Below, piece by piece: positions 39,235 through 49,452 of a stretch of 64,000 nt of DNA. Each line of letters begins with the position of its first letter. Within the stretch, counting starts at the first letter, position 1. A model generated the notes under the pieces. It made no database searches and was not told where the DNA came from. It saw only the letters and a program-made list of their open reading frames with translations. This DNA is from Actinobacillus delphinicola (GTDB lineage Bacteria; Pseudomonadota; Gammaproteobacteria; Enterobacterales; Pasteurellaceae). The stretch lies in the NCBI RefSeq assembly GCF_900638385.1, contig NZ_LR134510.1, positions 124,001 to 188,000 of the forward strand, written 5' to 3'. The position numbers and the translations under genes were made by a program.

Positions 39235-40524
39235 TTACCACTGGTAACCGTAACCAATTGTTGCAGCGATATCACTTTTCCCATCAAGGTTTGTGGCGGT
39301 ATCAAATTTCAAGACTTCTTTATCATTATCAGAAACTTCTGAATAGCCAATCGCAATACTAGAATGTCCATGATATTCCGAACCAGCAACTGCCATCATT
39401 GAATCCCCAGCCATCGTCGGTTGTGGTAGTCCTGACATTGCCATTGCTGTTGCAATACCTCGTTCTGCACGCTTGTCATAAGCATCTACTTTTTGATTCA
39501 AATATTTAATCCTTTGATTTAGATGCACCATTTCACGATTTAAATATCCTAATTGATAATCAGTGTGTGCTATCCGCAGATTGACTTGAGTTAAATCAGG
39601 CATTACAGGACGATTAATTAATTGACGAAAATGATAAAGCTGGCGCCCTGTTACTGCGTCTTGTGAAGTTGGCGAAATGATGCCATCAGCAACATGTGTG
39701 ATTTTTTTATTTGCGCTATCAATACCTTGCTTGGTGATTTTAGGTCCATCCACACTCACACTTACACTACCATCTTGAATCTCAGTTTCTCCAACAGTTA
39801 AACGACCATTTTGAATTTTGCTTTTTCCTATCGCTACGCTACCATTGAAACCTAAGTCCAAATTATGGTTTAACGTTATTACCACGCCTTTTAAATGTGG
39901 ATTCTTATTTTTATTAGAATTGGTACTATCTTTCGCTGGTAAAGTCCCAATATCCGTATGAATATTCGTATCAGATCCATAAATGCCTAGCGGCTGATGA
40001 TTCAATGGATAATTATCTGGATCTGCATTATTTTTCACATATGCACAATCTGGATCACAGCCAGTACTCTGCGTATCCGTTGATGAAGAGCTTACATCTT
40101 CATCATCAGGATCATATGAATCATCTGGATCATCTGAATGATATTGTGGAAGTTTTACATCATCAAAACGCCCCGTTTTATTATTCGTTTCCGCTCGAAC
40201 GGGATCATGTAATTCAAATCTTTGTGTTCCATGGTCCATATCATCTGTATCAACAGTAATTGTCGAATGATTTTTCTTTATTTCATTCCACAAAACTTGT
40301 AACGGATCTTGCCCTATACTCTCATTTTCTACTGTTGCTAAATGTTCATCTCTATGCATTAACACATCATTAACATTTTTATCTGCTGAGATATTCATTT
40401 CCTGTCTAAATGTTGATACATTCGCAAAGGCAGATGTTGCACTAAATGCAACAAAAGCCATAACAAAATTTTCCTTTAAAAATAAATGGTTATAAATAAT
40501 TCTCCGATAAGTAATTTTGCTCAT
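39235..40524 (-). CDS. Short trimeric autotransporter adhesin (YadA-type anchor)
   Basis: 429 residues from the ATG at 40524, preferred because AGAGGT lies at good spacing; the ATG nine codons upstream has no such site. A long signal region ends SATSAFA. A polar passenger follows, with an acidic DPDD-rich stretch and a Cys pair (GCDPDC). Then come the Hep_Hag-like TSQDAVTGRQLYHFRQL neck, a heptad coiled coil, and a C-terminal membrane anchor of about 70 residues (RAERGIATAMAMSGLPQP to the terminal GYGYQW). The class forms trimeric outer-membrane adhesins. The passenger is short for the class. Confidence 0.87.
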   Translation of the reverse strand: MSKITYRRIIYNHLFLKENFVMAFVAFSATSAFANVSTFRQEMNISADKNVNDVLMHRDEHLATVENESIGQDPLQVLWNEIKKNHSTITVDTDDMDHGTQRFELHDPVRAETNNKTGRFDDVKLPQYHSDDPDDSYDPDDEDVSSSSTDTQSTGCDPDCAYVKNNADPDNYPLNHQPLGIYGSDTNIHTDIGTLPAKDSTNSNKNKNPHLKGVVITLNHNLDLGFNGSVAIGKSKIQNGRLTVGETEIQDGSVSVSVDGPKITKQGIDSANKKITHVADGIISPTSQDAVTGRQLYHFRQLINRPVMPDLTQVNLRIAHTDYQLGYLNREMVHLNQRIKYLNQKVDAYDKRAERGIATAMAMSGLPQPTMAGDSMMAVAGSEYHGHSSIAIGYSEVSDNDKEVLKFDTATNLDGKSDIAATIGYGYQW

Positions 40525-40612
40525 TAGTGACCTCTTACAGAAAGTGTACATATTTAGAGGTATTATAAAACGAATTGTGTATTTATTGTTAACTTTTTGA
40601 TCATATTTTATA

Positions 40613-41401
40613 ATGTTAGTATTTATTTTGTATGAAACACAACCTATGTATATATTTAAAGAATTAACCAGAGAAATTTATCATCTACATCCAATCCATG
40701 CTTTAATGATTGGCGGGATAACGTCTTTAATTTTTTATAGTTTAATAAAATGCCTTTTCCATTTTATTTATCCTAAAAAAATTCAGAAAGAAATTATCTA
40801 TAAACCTCAAATTATTCGAGAAGAAAAGATTGTTTATATTGAAAAGAAAGAAAAAAGACCATTTGAGAATAAATTAGATATTTATTCATACAATAATTTC
40901 TTTGAAAAGAAACCAATTTTAACACGTAATGAACAATACTTTTACATTACACTATGTCGTCTATGCCGAGAAATTAAGTATCACTATGAGGAAGATTTTT
41001 TCCTACTCGCCCAAGTTCCCTTTATTGAAATCATAAAACCAAAGCATTTTATTCCTAAAGAGGATTACGCTAAATTTTTCCACTTAAATAAAAAAATTGC
41101 CTTAGAAAATGAAAATGAATATCAATGGGAAATACAATTAAAAAATTCATTAATGAAAACAGCTCAACGTGTTGATTTTATTCTTGCAGACAGTTCTCTG
41201 AATCCCCTTCTTATTATTGAATTGGACGATCCTTCTCACGAAAACAATCTTCTCAATGACACTAAGCGTGATCTCCTTTTTAAAAATGCAGGAATCCCAA
41301 CGCTACGTTTCTGTTATGATGGTACTTCTGAGAATATCCCCACCTTTACTGAAATTTCATCTCGCATTATGCCTTATTTAGGCTTACAAGATGAAAATTA
41401 A
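40613..41401 (+). CDS. DUF2726-like protein with N-terminal membrane helix
   Basis: 262 residues. One membrane segment (about 30-52, HALMIGGITSLIFYSLIK), a basic linker, then a C-terminal domain with RVDFILADSS...LLIIELDD and a later GIPTLRF. The D-x-E-x-D spacing is like a degenerate PD-(D/E)xK nuclease fold, as in DUF2726 proteins. The start is uncertain: an ATG at 40646 is also possible and neither has a good ribosome site. Divergent from the autotransporter gene. Function unknown; nuclease activity is only inferred from the fold. Confidence 0.72.
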   Translation: MLVFILYETQPMYIFKELTREIYHLHPIHALMIGGITSLIFYSLIKCLFHFIYPKKIQKEIIYKPQIIREEKIVYIEKKEKRPFENKLDIYSYNNFFEKKPILTRNEQYFYITLCRLCREIKYHYEEDFFLLAQVPFIEIIKPKHFIPKEDYAKFFHLNKKIALENENEYQWEIQLKNSLMKTAQRVDFILADSSLNPLLIIELDDPSHENNLLNDTKRDLLFKNAGIPTLRFCYDGTSENIPTFTEISSRIMPYLGLQDEN

Positions 41402-41407
41402 TCATAA

Positions 41408-41440
41408 ATAAAAACTGCGACCTTTTACAGTCGCAGTTTA
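41408..41440 (-). terminator. Terminator of the stomatin/NfeD pair
   Basis: AAACTGCGAC and GTCGCAGTTT stem; T-rich on the minus strand. It lies between two converging genes. Confidence 0.8.
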
Positions 41441-41454
41441 CTCATGTTACATCT

Positions 41455-42447
41455 TTATTTTTTCATTTCTTGAAAAATCTCACTTATTCCAGCGATTGAA
41501 CCACTTAGCTTAGAAAACTCATTCGGGAGTAATACGACTTTTGCATTTTCTGATTCGCCAATAGCCTGTAACGCTGCAGTGTATTTTTGGGCAATATCAT
41601 AATTTAATGCACTTAATTCACCTTGTTTAATCGCGGCTGAAATCATTTCAACTGATTTCGCTTCAGCTTGAGCTAAACGTTCTTTTGCTTCTGCTTGCAA
41701 GAAAGCTTGTTGTCTTTCCGCTTCTGCTTTCAGAATCAATTGTTGTTTTTCCGCTTCTGCCTCTAACACAACCCGTTCTTTTTCAGCTTGCGCTTTTAAA
41801 ATTGCCTCTTGTTTTTGCCCTTCGGCTTTTTCAATCGTAGATTGGCGTTCCCCTTCTGCCTCAATAATTGCTTGACGTTTTTCACGATCTGCTTCCATTT
41901 GGCGGTGCATCGCTTCTGTCAATTTTTGTGGCAATTCCATATTCTGTAATTCAACACGCAATACTTTAACACCCCATTGTTCCGATGCCTCATTAACAAT
42001 GGTTAAAACACCTTGATTAATCGTATCACGTTTTGACATCAAATCTTCCACGGTAAGCGAACCAACAAGAGTTCTTAAGTTAGTTGATACAATGGTTTCT
42101 AATGTTTTTTGCAAATCTTGTACGTCATAACACGCTTTTTTCGCATCAACAATTTTAAAGAAAATATTTGCACTGACTTTCACGCTCGCATTATCTTTTG
42201 AAAATGCAGTTAAATCAGATACTTCAACTACTGTTTCCTTTGTAGAAATTTTTCGATCAACACGCTCAATAAATGGCACAATCACATGAATACCTGACGT
42301 TAGAATTTTTTCAAATTTTCCCAAACGTAAAACTGTCCATTCCTCTGATTGTGGAACAATTTTCACAATTGATTTTAAAATAGCAATCGCAAAACATAAA
42401 ATAATAATACTTAAAAAAAGTGTAACGAAACTATCATCTAAATTCAT
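41455..42447 (-). CDS. SPFH/Band 7 protein (stomatin, QmcA-type)
   Basis: 330 residues: an N-terminal membrane segment (about 8-26), an SPFH domain (VPQSEEWTVLRLGKFEKIL onward; VEVSDLTAFSKDNASV) and a long Ala/Glu/Gln coiled coil (residues ~185-275) with repeated KAEAERQQ units. Such proteins oligomerise in membrane microdomains and support membrane proteases or quality control. Its partner, an NfeD-like protein, is immediately upstream on the same strand (9 bases), the usual pairing of slipin/QmcA with NfeD. Confidence 0.93.
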   Translation of the reverse strand: MNLDDSFVTLFLSIIILCFAIAILKSIVKIVPQSEEWTVLRLGKFEKILTSGIHVIVPFIERVDRKISTKETVVEVSDLTAFSKDNASVKVSANIFFKIVDAKKACYDVQDLQKTLETIVSTNLRTLVGSLTVEDLMSKRDTINQGVLTIVNEASEQWGVKVLRVELQNMELPQKLTEAMHRQMEADREKRQAIIEAEGERQSTIEKAEGQKQEAILKAQAEKERVVLEAEAEKQQLILKAEAERQQAFLQAEAKERLAQAEAKSVEMISAAIKQGELSALNYDIAQKYTAALQAIGESENAKVVLLPNEFSKLSGSIAGISEIFQEMKK

Positions 42448-42456
42448 TCTTATCCT

Positions 42457-42948
42457 CTACTCATCAGTCGTAATTACTAATTCACCTTCCACCCAGTTTC
42501 TATAAGTCTTGGTGATAATAATATGCGGTTTACTTGCTAAATCTAGCCCTTTTAAATTACCTTTAACGTGGACAATCCAAATTGTATCAATCAATCTGGC
42601 TTCAACATCAGTAAAGACTTCTCCATCCTTATCATTTAGCCCGATAATGCGTTTTACTTCACCCGTCTTACCGACAAGATAATCCAAAGGCTGCTCCTCT
42701 TTATTTGGCTTAGTTCCATAAATCTTCCGCCCAAGCCATACAAAAATAAAAGAATAGAATACAAATAACAGAATGATTTCTAAAATACTTAGCGGATGAT
42801 TAATAAAACCTAATGTAGAAAGCCCAATACTCGCACTCATCGCTAAAGCTGCAAGACCAAACCACATTAGAAAAACACCTGACACTACAATTTCAGAAAT
42901 CAGCAAAATTAAACCAACGCATATCCAAAAATAAACATTCTCTAACAA
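42457..42948 (-). CDS. NfeD-like membrane protein
   Basis: 163 residues from a TTG at 42948 that follows AAGGGG. This start fits the family, in which the first membrane helix lies at the very N-terminus. A longer frame from ATG at 43026 would add 26 residues without a good ribosome site. Two to three membrane segments (VYFWICVGLILLISE onward) precede a C-terminal OB-fold (LVGKTGEVKRII to GELVITTDE). It pairs with the downstream stomatin-type protein. Confidence 0.85.
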   Translation of the reverse strand: MLENVYFWICVGLILLISEIVVSGVFLMWFGLAALAMSASIGLSTLGFINHPLSILEIILLFVFYSFIFVWLGRKIYGTKPNKEEQPLDYLVGKTGEVKRIIGLNDKDGEVFTDVEARLIDTIWIVHVKGNLKGLDLASKPHIIITKTYRNWVEGELVITTDE

Positions 42949-43208
42949 AATAAACCCCTTATTTTGATTTTTTGCGTTCAAAAAATAGCAAATATTTGGA
43001 AGATTAGCAAAATAAATTATTTTCATAAAATTATGATTTATAACAATATAAAATCAAATAATTTATTTAACTCGAATACTTAAAAAAAATTTAATAGTTA
43101 ATAAAATCCCATTTAATTTTTATAAAAAATGATATAATTATCGAAATATAGACCATTATGGCAATTAACTTATTAATTTAATAAAATCAACTAATTAGGA
43201 GATAATTT

Positions 43209-43760
43209 ATGGGACTAGATATATGGTTATATCAAATTGAAAAAGCTAAATTTCGTGAAGAAAAAGCACGATATACGCAAGCAAATGGGGTGGAATACCT
43301 CTCAACTGATAATAATTTAACAGGCTTTAGCTTTACGATAAATGAAGATGACGAGGATGATTATGAGGAAGAGGATGAATCAATAGAAAGTCCATTATAT
43401 GATGCCCTCCAGCCTCTCACACTACAAAAGGAAGCACTAGATCGAGAAATAGATGAAGCTTATATGCGGGGAAATGAGGATATTAGCGAATATTTTGAAG
43501 AAAAGTGGTCTGAGCTTATAGAGACTTGTGAAGATAGTGATCTAGCCCAGAGAAATAATAACTGTATTTTTTTAAAAGTATCATTAAACGACTGTGATAC
43601 CATCATCCATCAATGCATAACTGGTGCGATGTGTAGAGATGAAAAAGTATATGAGGGAGACCAAAATCTTACTGAGCGCGAACTTACTACTCTTCTTTTT
43701 AAATCTGCAAAACAACAAATTGAAAATGGTAATGAAGTGTATTACTACAACTGGTTTTGA
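43209..43760 (+). CDS. Hypothetical acidic protein next to CRISPR array 1
   Basis: 183 residues, start preceded by TTAGGAGAT. It opens with MGLDIWLY, a start seen in a widespread family of small phage and prophage proteins of unknown function. A strongly acidic stretch (NEDDEDDYEEEDESIES, ~49-65) follows, and overall charge is very negative. It ends 34 bases before the first repeat of array 1, in the same direction. I do not recognise a function. A DNA-mimic or phage-derived origin is possible but only inferred. Confidence 0.75.
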   Translation: MGLDIWLYQIEKAKFREEKARYTQANGVEYLSTDNNLTGFSFTINEDDEDDYEEEDESIESPLYDALQPLTLQKEALDREIDEAYMRGNEDISEYFEEKWSELIETCEDSDLAQRNNNCIFLKVSLNDCDTIIHQCITGAMCRDEKVYEGDQNLTERELTTLLFKSAKQQIENGNEVYYYNWF

Positions 43761-43794
43761 CCTAGTATATTAATAAAATAACCCTAACTTTATA

Positions 43795-44556
43795 ATTGTA
43801 ACACTCTTTCTCATTTTGCTGTGTTACAATGTCATGCTTGCGACCTGTTGCTTTATCGCCGTTGTAACTCCCTTTCTCATTTTGCTGTGTTACAATCTGA
43901 GCATTTTCACCGTCAAAACTCTTATAGTTGTAACTCCCTTTCTCATTTTGCTGTGTTACAATAATAAAACGAAAGGGCTTAAGTACGATTTTGTTGTAAC
44001 TCCCTTTCTCATTTTACTGTGTTACAATAATAAAAAAGAGGGTGAGGCTATCACCTTAGTTGTAACTCCCTTTCTCATTTTACTGTGTTACAATAAACTT
44101 TAGATGAGGCAATTAGCCTTGTTGGTTGTAACTCCCTTTCTCATTTTACTGTGTTACAATCTCAATCGTACGAACATTAACCACGCGAACGTTGTAACTC
44201 CCTTTCTCATTTTACTGTGTTACAATAGGCAAAACTGCGATAAAGCCTTTTCCGAAGTTGTAACTCCCTTTCTCATTTTACTGTGTTACAATCTGATAAA
44301 CGGGCACGATAAAGCTCTATTAGTTGTAACTCCCTTTCTCATTTTACTGTGTTACAATTACACGGCATTGTTTTTGTGTACACGCTTGGTTGTAACTCCC
44401 TTTCTCATTTTACTGTGTTACAATTTCTAATAGATATTCCGTTTCTGTTTTTGGGTTGTAACTCCCTTTCTCATTTTACTGTGTTACAATTAACAAGCGG
44501 GAGAGTGTTTGCCATTGTTGGTTGTAACTCCCTTTCTCATTTTACTGTGTTACAAT
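43795..44556 (+). CRISPR. Type II-C CRISPR array 1: 12 repeats, 11 spacers
   Basis: 36-base repeats at an exact 66-base period, every spacer 30 bases. The repeat begins GTTGTAACTCCC and ends CTGTGTTACAAT. Repeat 1 is degenerate (differences at positions 1, 9 and 11). Repeats 1-3 read TTTTGCTGTG; repeats 4-12 read TTTTACTGTG. Each repeat ends in an extended -10 (TGTTACAAT), as in Neisseria, so each spacer-repeat RNA could be made from its own start. No spacer matches elsewhere in the window by eye. Confidence 0.98.
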
Positions 44557-44658
44557 ACCCTTGCAAATAACATATTATTTTCAATGAGTTATAGGCAATT
44601 TATTAAATAAAAAATCGCAAAATTTTGGAAATTTCTTCCCGATTTTGCGATTTTTTTT
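44557..44658 (+). promoter_or_regulatory. Conserved 3' flank of array 1 (leader-like) ending in a terminator
   Basis: About 100 bases nearly identical to the block following array 2 (starts ACCCTTGC, contains AATAAC and TATTATTTTCAATG). The end forms a terminator: AATCGCAAAAT pairs with ATTTTGCGATT, then eight T. The remaining gap to cas2 is AT-rich with nothing else seen. Confidence 0.75.
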
Positions 44659-44768
44659 GTAAAAAAACGTCATTACTAAAGATATTTTAGCCTTTCATAA
44701 ATCATACTTTTACCACTATTTGATGCCTTTTAAAGGATAAAAAATCAGCATTTGATTTATTATTCAGA

Positions 44769-45077
44769 TTAAAAAAGTAGCAGTTGATCGCTAGTTATTT
44801 TCTTTTCATTTGGCCGTTTATCACCGACCAAAAGTTGCATCCCTGTATATTGTTTTTCCGTAATCAATAAAACACGCACAGAACCCTCTTTCGGTAATCG
44901 CTCTTGAATCCGTTTTAGATGTTTTTCCTGGCTATCCTGGCCTCGCAGAATACGGCTATATACAGAAAATTGCATCATTTGATAATCGTCCTTTTGAAGA
45001 AAAATACGAAAACGGTTCGCTGCTTTTCGTTTTGCTCTAGTTGTGACAGGTAAATCGAAGAAAACGAGAAATCGCAT
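44769..45077 (-). CDS. cas2: CRISPR-associated endoribonuclease/adaptation protein Cas2
   Basis: 102 residues from the ATG at 45077, chosen because AAGGAG precedes it; an ATG at 45098 would overlap the cas1 stop. Ferredoxin-like fold with the conserved Asp in [10 protein letters not shown] and the family's [18 protein letters not shown]. It forms the integrase complex with Cas1 that inserts new spacers. Last gene of the cas operon, converging on array 1. Confidence 0.96.
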   Translation of the reverse strand: MRFLVFFDLPVTTRAKRKAANRFRIFLQKDDYQMMQFSVYSRILRGQDSQEKHLKRIQERLPKEGSVRVLLITEKQYTGMQLLVGDKRPNEKKITSDQLLLF

Positions 45078-45090
45078 AAATGTTATCTCC

Positions 45091-46005
45091 TTACTCATAA
45101 CAGTGCTCCTTGAGTGATTGCATTTCGGGTAGTTTTAAGAGCTTTGCATCTTGTTGGCTTAGCGTACTTTTAAATGCACCAACGCAACGATCAATACTTG
45201 CTAAAACCGTAAAATGTTGCTCTTCGAAATGCATCTCGTAGTTTAATAATCGTGCGAGCTGGTGCTTGGTATTCGGAGTTAAACCACTGTCTAATTTATT
45301 CTCTTGCCAAAGGTGCCATACTTTTAAATCAACTATTGGACGAAAAGGTTCGATAAAGTCATCAGCGAGATTAAAGGGATTCCGCTCATTACAATGGTGT
45401 AATCCAAGATAAGGTAACCAACCATATTGAACTAATGCACGAGCAACCGCTGAACGTAATACACTATAAGCATAGTTTAGGTGGGCATTGATGTTATTTT
45501 CTGTTCGCCGACAAAAATCTTTACCAAAAGCTTGGCTAAAATAGATCATTGCTGCCTGTGATTCGCACGCAGTGCGATCCCCTGAGCGAACATCTTTAGC
45601 TAATTCAAGCAATCTATTTCGTGCAGGAATAAGATTTAATTCCCCTAAGACAAAAGCCTGATTCATAATTTTCTGCTTAACGATACGTGCCCAAATTTGT
45701 TTTTTTAATGGCTCACTGGCATTGAGCTGTAATTTAAGTGTTTGCAATGGGCTGCCATATTGCCCTAAAGGGAACCATTGCCCACAGGGTAAATGCTGTT
45801 CATCACAGGTAATTAAAGATATTTGATATATGGCAAGTTGTGAAAGTAAAGGGGCGGTAATGACAGTTTCTGGGCTTTCAATAATGATAATAGCGATATC
45901 TTCAAGCGGGACAGTAAACTGTTGCCTTTCTTGTGCGATCAAAAGTTGTTGCTGCTTTAAGGAAAGTTTACCGCCTTTTTCCACAATAATGGTTCGCCAG
46001 GTCAT
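45091..46005 (-). CDS. cas1: CRISPR-associated integrase Cas1
   Basis: 304 residues from the ATG at 46005, which follows a perfect AGGAGG; the longer frame upstream lacks one. It begins [17 protein letters not shown], typical of type II Cas1. Catalytic metal ligands are expected in [14 protein letters not shown] (Glu), [23 protein letters not shown] (His and Asp/Glu). It catalyses spacer integration with Cas2. It overlaps or abuts cas2. Confidence 0.97.
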   Translation of the reverse strand: MTWRTIIVEKGGKLSLKQQQLLIAQERQQFTVPLEDIAIIIIESPETVITAPLLSQLAIYQISLITCDEQHLPCGQWFPLGQYGSPLQTLKLQLNASEPLKKQIWARIVKQKIMNQAFVLGELNLIPARNRLLELAKDVRSGDRTACESQAAMIYFSQAFGKDFCRRTENNINAHLNYAYSVLRSAVARALVQYGWLPYLGLHHCNERNPFNLADDFIEPFRPIVDLKVWHLWQENKLDSGLTPNTKHQLARLLNYEMHFEEQHFTVLASIDRCVGAFKSTLSQQDAKLLKLPEMQSLKEHCYE

Positions 46006-46040
46006 GCGCCCTCCTATTCTTTTGATTTTATTTACCAAAT

Positions 46041-46064
46041 AAAAACCCAGCACAAGGCTGGGTT
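46041..46064 (-). terminator. Terminator between cas9 and cas1
   Basis: AACCCAGC and GCTGGGTT with loop CTTGT on the minus strand, followed by T residues. It separates the effector gene from the adaptation genes. Confidence 0.85.
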
Positions 46065-46071
46065 ATGATGA

Positions 46072-49000
46072 TTAACGGAAATCGCTACGTTTTTCCTTTT
46101 TACACGGCGAAATAGTTTTACCGAGAATATCTACATCCAGTTTTTTAACAGCTATCGCGCCTTTAATTCCAAGGCTTTCAATTATGCCATCTTTTATCTG
46201 ACTGGTATCCCTATCATGTAGGATAAGATCGATACATCCTGATGAACGATTTAATTTATTAAAATATCCTATTATGGTGGGCTTATTCTTACGTAAAACT
46301 TCTATCAAATCATTTTTATACATTGAGAACTGAAACTCTGCAGTTTCATCCATATCTTCCCATTCATCCTCTGTTTTTTTCGCAATACACGCTTTCATAG
46401 GTAAAATACCTTTTTCAACTTGCCAAGCATAAACAGGAACGAGGAAATATTTCCCTTTTTTAATAAAGACATCTGTACGTACCATATCGCCATTATCTGC
46501 GATCGCTTTACCGTCATTAAGTAAAACGCCTGTGTTTTGCTTGTCTTGCAGTTTAATTGATTTTACTTGCTGACCACCTTTTTTATAGAAAGGTTCCGCA
46601 AAGGCTTTCGCCCCATCATCATTAAATTCAGTTAAACGTGCTTTTAATGCCTCATAAAGTACAGGCTCACGTTCTTTATTTATCATATTTTCTAGATCTT
46701 TTAATTTTAGGCTAGTCAATGGTTTTCGAATAGTGCTGACTTTATCAGTAAGATAATTTTTAGCACCTCGAATCGTCTCTAAGTGCCCTTGTCCTGTTAC
46801 TTTGCGATTTGGCATCCGCGATACAAAAAGTGGCGTCACAAAATCTGCTAAAATCTCAGCACGATCTGGTACGTTTTCCTGTAATGTATTTTGTGGATTA
46901 TCACTGAATACACGCGCATTCACATCTTGATAAAAATATTCCCATGGTGTTGGGAAATGGATATAGCTGATTTCTCCGGTACTTTCATCAATCATTTTCC
47001 CTTTACGCTCACCAAATAATTGCATTTCACGGCGTTTACTATAATCACTAATACGTTTTTGCATACTCGGCGTTGTACAGGCGATAACAACCGCATCCAT
47101 CGCATGATGGCGATCGTTTTCTTCACGTACTTTATGTAATCCCCAGCGCGCACGCAGTAATGAAGTAATTTGCCCATTCGTCATGAGAACTCGGCGTTTA
47201 CCTTGCCCTGTTAATTGCAAATTATCATCAATCCATTGACTTAAGAATTTACTGATATAGCGTGTATCATTTAAGTTACGTTCAATAAAGCCTTTTTCAT
47301 CAAGAACTTTTGTTAAAATACGTTCCTTTTTCATTGGCGAGAAATGACTATTTAGAACACGTGCAACAAAATCTTGCCAACGATCTGTATGTCCTAACCA
47401 TTCGTATGGTGTTTTATTCCCTTTATTTTGGTTTTCACCAGCCAGTACAAGAACTTTATTGTTCATACTGTCGTCCCAAGTGCGAGAAAAAGGTAAAGCA
47501 TGATCAACTTCCACATAACCTTTCTCATTGAGACGGCGTAGATCTAATGGTTTGCCTGAGTATAAACATTTTCCATCTTGTGCCTTGTAAAGGCGCATTT
47601 TTAAAATATCTTTCCCTTTTGGGACGCCCCCAAATTCGGGAAAATTTTCACTAAAATCTTTTACTGCTAATTCACGTTCTTTACGATTTTTTTCTTGTTG
47701 TTTTTCAATATCCCTGCGGGCTTTATAAGATTTACCCACATCTCGTCCTGTTTCGATATGGACACGCGCTGGCGAGCCATATTTACGAATGATCGCATTA
47801 ATCACTTTACGAGCTTGGGATAATGCACGGATTACTACGGGGTTAGTGAGTTGATATTTTTGTTCTTCATTTAGAGGCGGCAATAATGTACTGATTTGCC
47901 CAAGTTTTTTACCATAATGATCCCCATAAATTGCCGCACACGCTTCATCGTAACGTTTGCCTTGTTCCATATATGGTAAAATTTGGTAGAGTGCTTTGAG
48001 GGAAAGATTGATAAATTTATCAAAATTCAACTCCATCATTAAGCTATCTTTAATTTCGCTAGCTAAATCAACGTGTTCGAGTTGTTTGGTAAAATCTTCA
48101 TCTGTTTTATAAAGCGAGAAAGTCGTACCGATATGATCAAGCAATTTTGCATCTGCTTTCATCAATTCCCACGCTTGCTTATCCACTTTTTCTACCGCTT
48201 TACGAATTTGATGATAGGCTTTGGCTTCAAGGAAAGTCCGTCCTTCTACTTTTTTAATTTCTTCTGCGGTTTTCGCACGTCCATATGGTAAACCTTTAAA
48301 TAGGGTATCTTCAGGTAAATTAAGCGCTTTTTTCACTTGAGTGTAAGTCACTTTGGTTTGTTTATATGCCAATTCGAGTAATTGCTGGCATTCTTCTTGA
48401 GTTAAACCACGTTGCCCACCATTGTCTGAAAAGCGTAAATTTAATAATTTACCCAGCATAATAAAACGCTCTGCCGTATAGCTATGTTTAGCGGCTCGAT
48501 ATTCCCCTTTTTCAAAGGTACATTTACCAACCATATTAAGTAGTGCATCACCTGATAAAGCAGGTTTTTGCCACATAAATAAATCGCAGAAAGTATCTTC
48601 AAATTCTGTATCGGTAAAAGAATTGCCAAATGCACGTTGTTTTGCAAAAAGCGTATGAATTTCAGCAAGGAGATCAAGACGGTTAAAAGTATGAGAGTAA
48701 TCACCTGAATGGTTACGCCATTTTCCTTTAAATTCGTTAAGCGCCAGTTCCGCACAGCTTTGGTAAGCTTTTTCATCTAACATTTGATGGTTTTGTGCGA
48801 CACCTGAAAGCAATTTACCAAGCTCTTTATCTGTTGTTGTCGCCTCACTTTTACGTTGTGATAAATATCCACGGTGTTTTAAAAGATGAAGTAACACGGC
48901 GGCCCATTCTTTACGATTTAATTGACGAGTTAAGCCCGCAACACGTAATTCCCAAGTGTCATTCGGTAGCCCTGTTACTTCATTTTTATTAATAAAATCG

Positions 49001-49293
49001 CTTGCTTCAAGTAACCCAAATTTTTTACAGAGTGCTTTCCCACGTTGCATACGCAAAGCACGACGGTGAATTGAGCGACGTAATGCGCGTTTTTCACGAC
49101 GTGTCGCATTTAAACTGCTCCCATCTTTTGGATTTTCTGCTGCATCAAAAATTCTTACCCCACAATCCAATAAACCATAAGGTTGCTCTTTTTCATCGAC
49201 TGCGACACATGCCCAACCGATAGAGGCGATCCCAATATCTAGTCCTAATACATAGGCAGGAATCGATTGTGCTTGTAAAGTGCTGTTCTCCAT
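46072..49293 (-). CDS. cas9: CRISPR-associated endonuclease Cas9, type II-C
   Basis: 1073 residues, compact II-C length (NmeCas9 1082, H. parainfluenzae Cas9 ~1054). Ruv[16 protein letters not shown] with Asp19; Arg-rich bridge helix ([20 protein letters not shown]); RuvC-II HIETGRD near 511; [20 protein letters not shown] near 590-605 with intact catalytic His; Ruv[15 protein letters not shown] near 727. All nuclease residues are present, so it should be active. The C-terminal PAM-interacting part differs clearly from NmeCas9. Start has AAGGAT upstream. A tracrRNA is transcribed divergently. Confidence 0.98.
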   Translation of the reverse strand: MENSTLQAQSIPAYVLGLDIGIASIGWACVAVDEKEQPYGLLDCGVRIFDAAENPKDGSSLNATRREKRALRRSIHRRALRMQRGKALCKKFGLLEASDFINKNEVTGLPNDTWELRVAGLTRQLNRKEWAAVLLHLLKHRGYLSQRKSEATTTDKELGKLLSGVAQNHQMLDEKAYQSCAELALNEFKGKWRNHSGDYSHTFNRLDLLAEIHTLFAKQRAFGNSFTDTEFEDTFCDLFMWQKPALSGDALLNMVGKCTFEKGEYRAAKHSYTAERFIMLGKLLNLRFSDNGGQRGLTQEECQQLLELAYKQTKVTYTQVKKALNLPEDTLFKGLPYGRAKTAEEIKKVEGRTFLEAKAYHQIRKAVEKVDKQAWELMKADAKLLDHIGTTFSLYKTDEDFTKQLEHVDLASEIKDSLMMELNFDKFINLSLKALYQILPYMEQGKRYDEACAAIYGDHYGKKLGQISTLLPPLNEEQKYQLTNPVVIRALSQARKVINAIIRKYGSPARVHIETGRDVGKSYKARRDIEKQQEKNRKERELAVKDFSENFPEFGGVPKGKDILKMRLYKAQDGKCLYSGKPLDLRRLNEKGYVEVDHALPFSRTWDDSMNNKVLVLAGENQNKGNKTPYEWLGHTDRWQDFVARVLNSHFSPMKKERILTKVLDEKGFIERNLNDTRYISKFLSQWIDDNLQLTGQGKRRVLMTNGQITSLLRARWGLHKVREENDRHHAMDAVVIACTTPSMQKRISDYSKRREMQLFGERKGKMIDESTGEISYIHFPTPWEYFYQDVNARVFSDNPQNTLQENVPDRAEILADFVTPLFVSRMPNRKVTGQGHLETIRGAKNYLTDKVSTIRKPLTSLKLKDLENMINKEREPVLYEALKARLTEFNDDGAKAFAEPFYKKGGQQVKSIKLQDKQNTGVLLNDGKAIADNGDMVRTDVFIKKGKYFLVPVYAWQVEKGILPMKACIAKKTEDEWEDMDETAEFQFSMYKNDLIEVLRKNKPTIIGYFNKLNRSSGCIDLILHDRDTSQIKDGIIESLGIKGAIAVKKLDVDILGKTISPCKKEKRSDFR

Positions 49294-49418
49294 TTTACTT
49301 ATCCTTTTGGTATAAATTTTTTCATATAAATTTTTAGAATTATAATACGTTTACAAAAAGTAAGCTATTTTATAGGCGATTTATATCGTTTAAAAATACA
49401 ATTATTTTGAACATTCCA

Positions 49419-49446
49419 TTGACAGAAACTGCGTAAGTTGTATAAT
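49419..49446 (+). promoter_or_regulatory. Sigma-70 promoter of the tracrRNA
   Basis: Consensus TTGACA (49419-49424) and TATAAT (49441-49446) separated by 16 bases; start predicted about 49453. Confidence 0.9.
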
Positions 49447-49452
49447 CGCTCC

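Noticed and set aside
43816-44570. Long open frames through array 1 and array 2
   Set aside because: They are translations of the CRISPR repeat (recurring VVTPFLILLCYN) and not genes.
47620-47655. A stretch inside cas9 (ACGCCCCCAAATTCGGGAAA) resembling the intergenic palindrome family
   Set aside because: The encoded residues align with NmeCas9 without any insertion, so no element was inserted; the likeness is chance.
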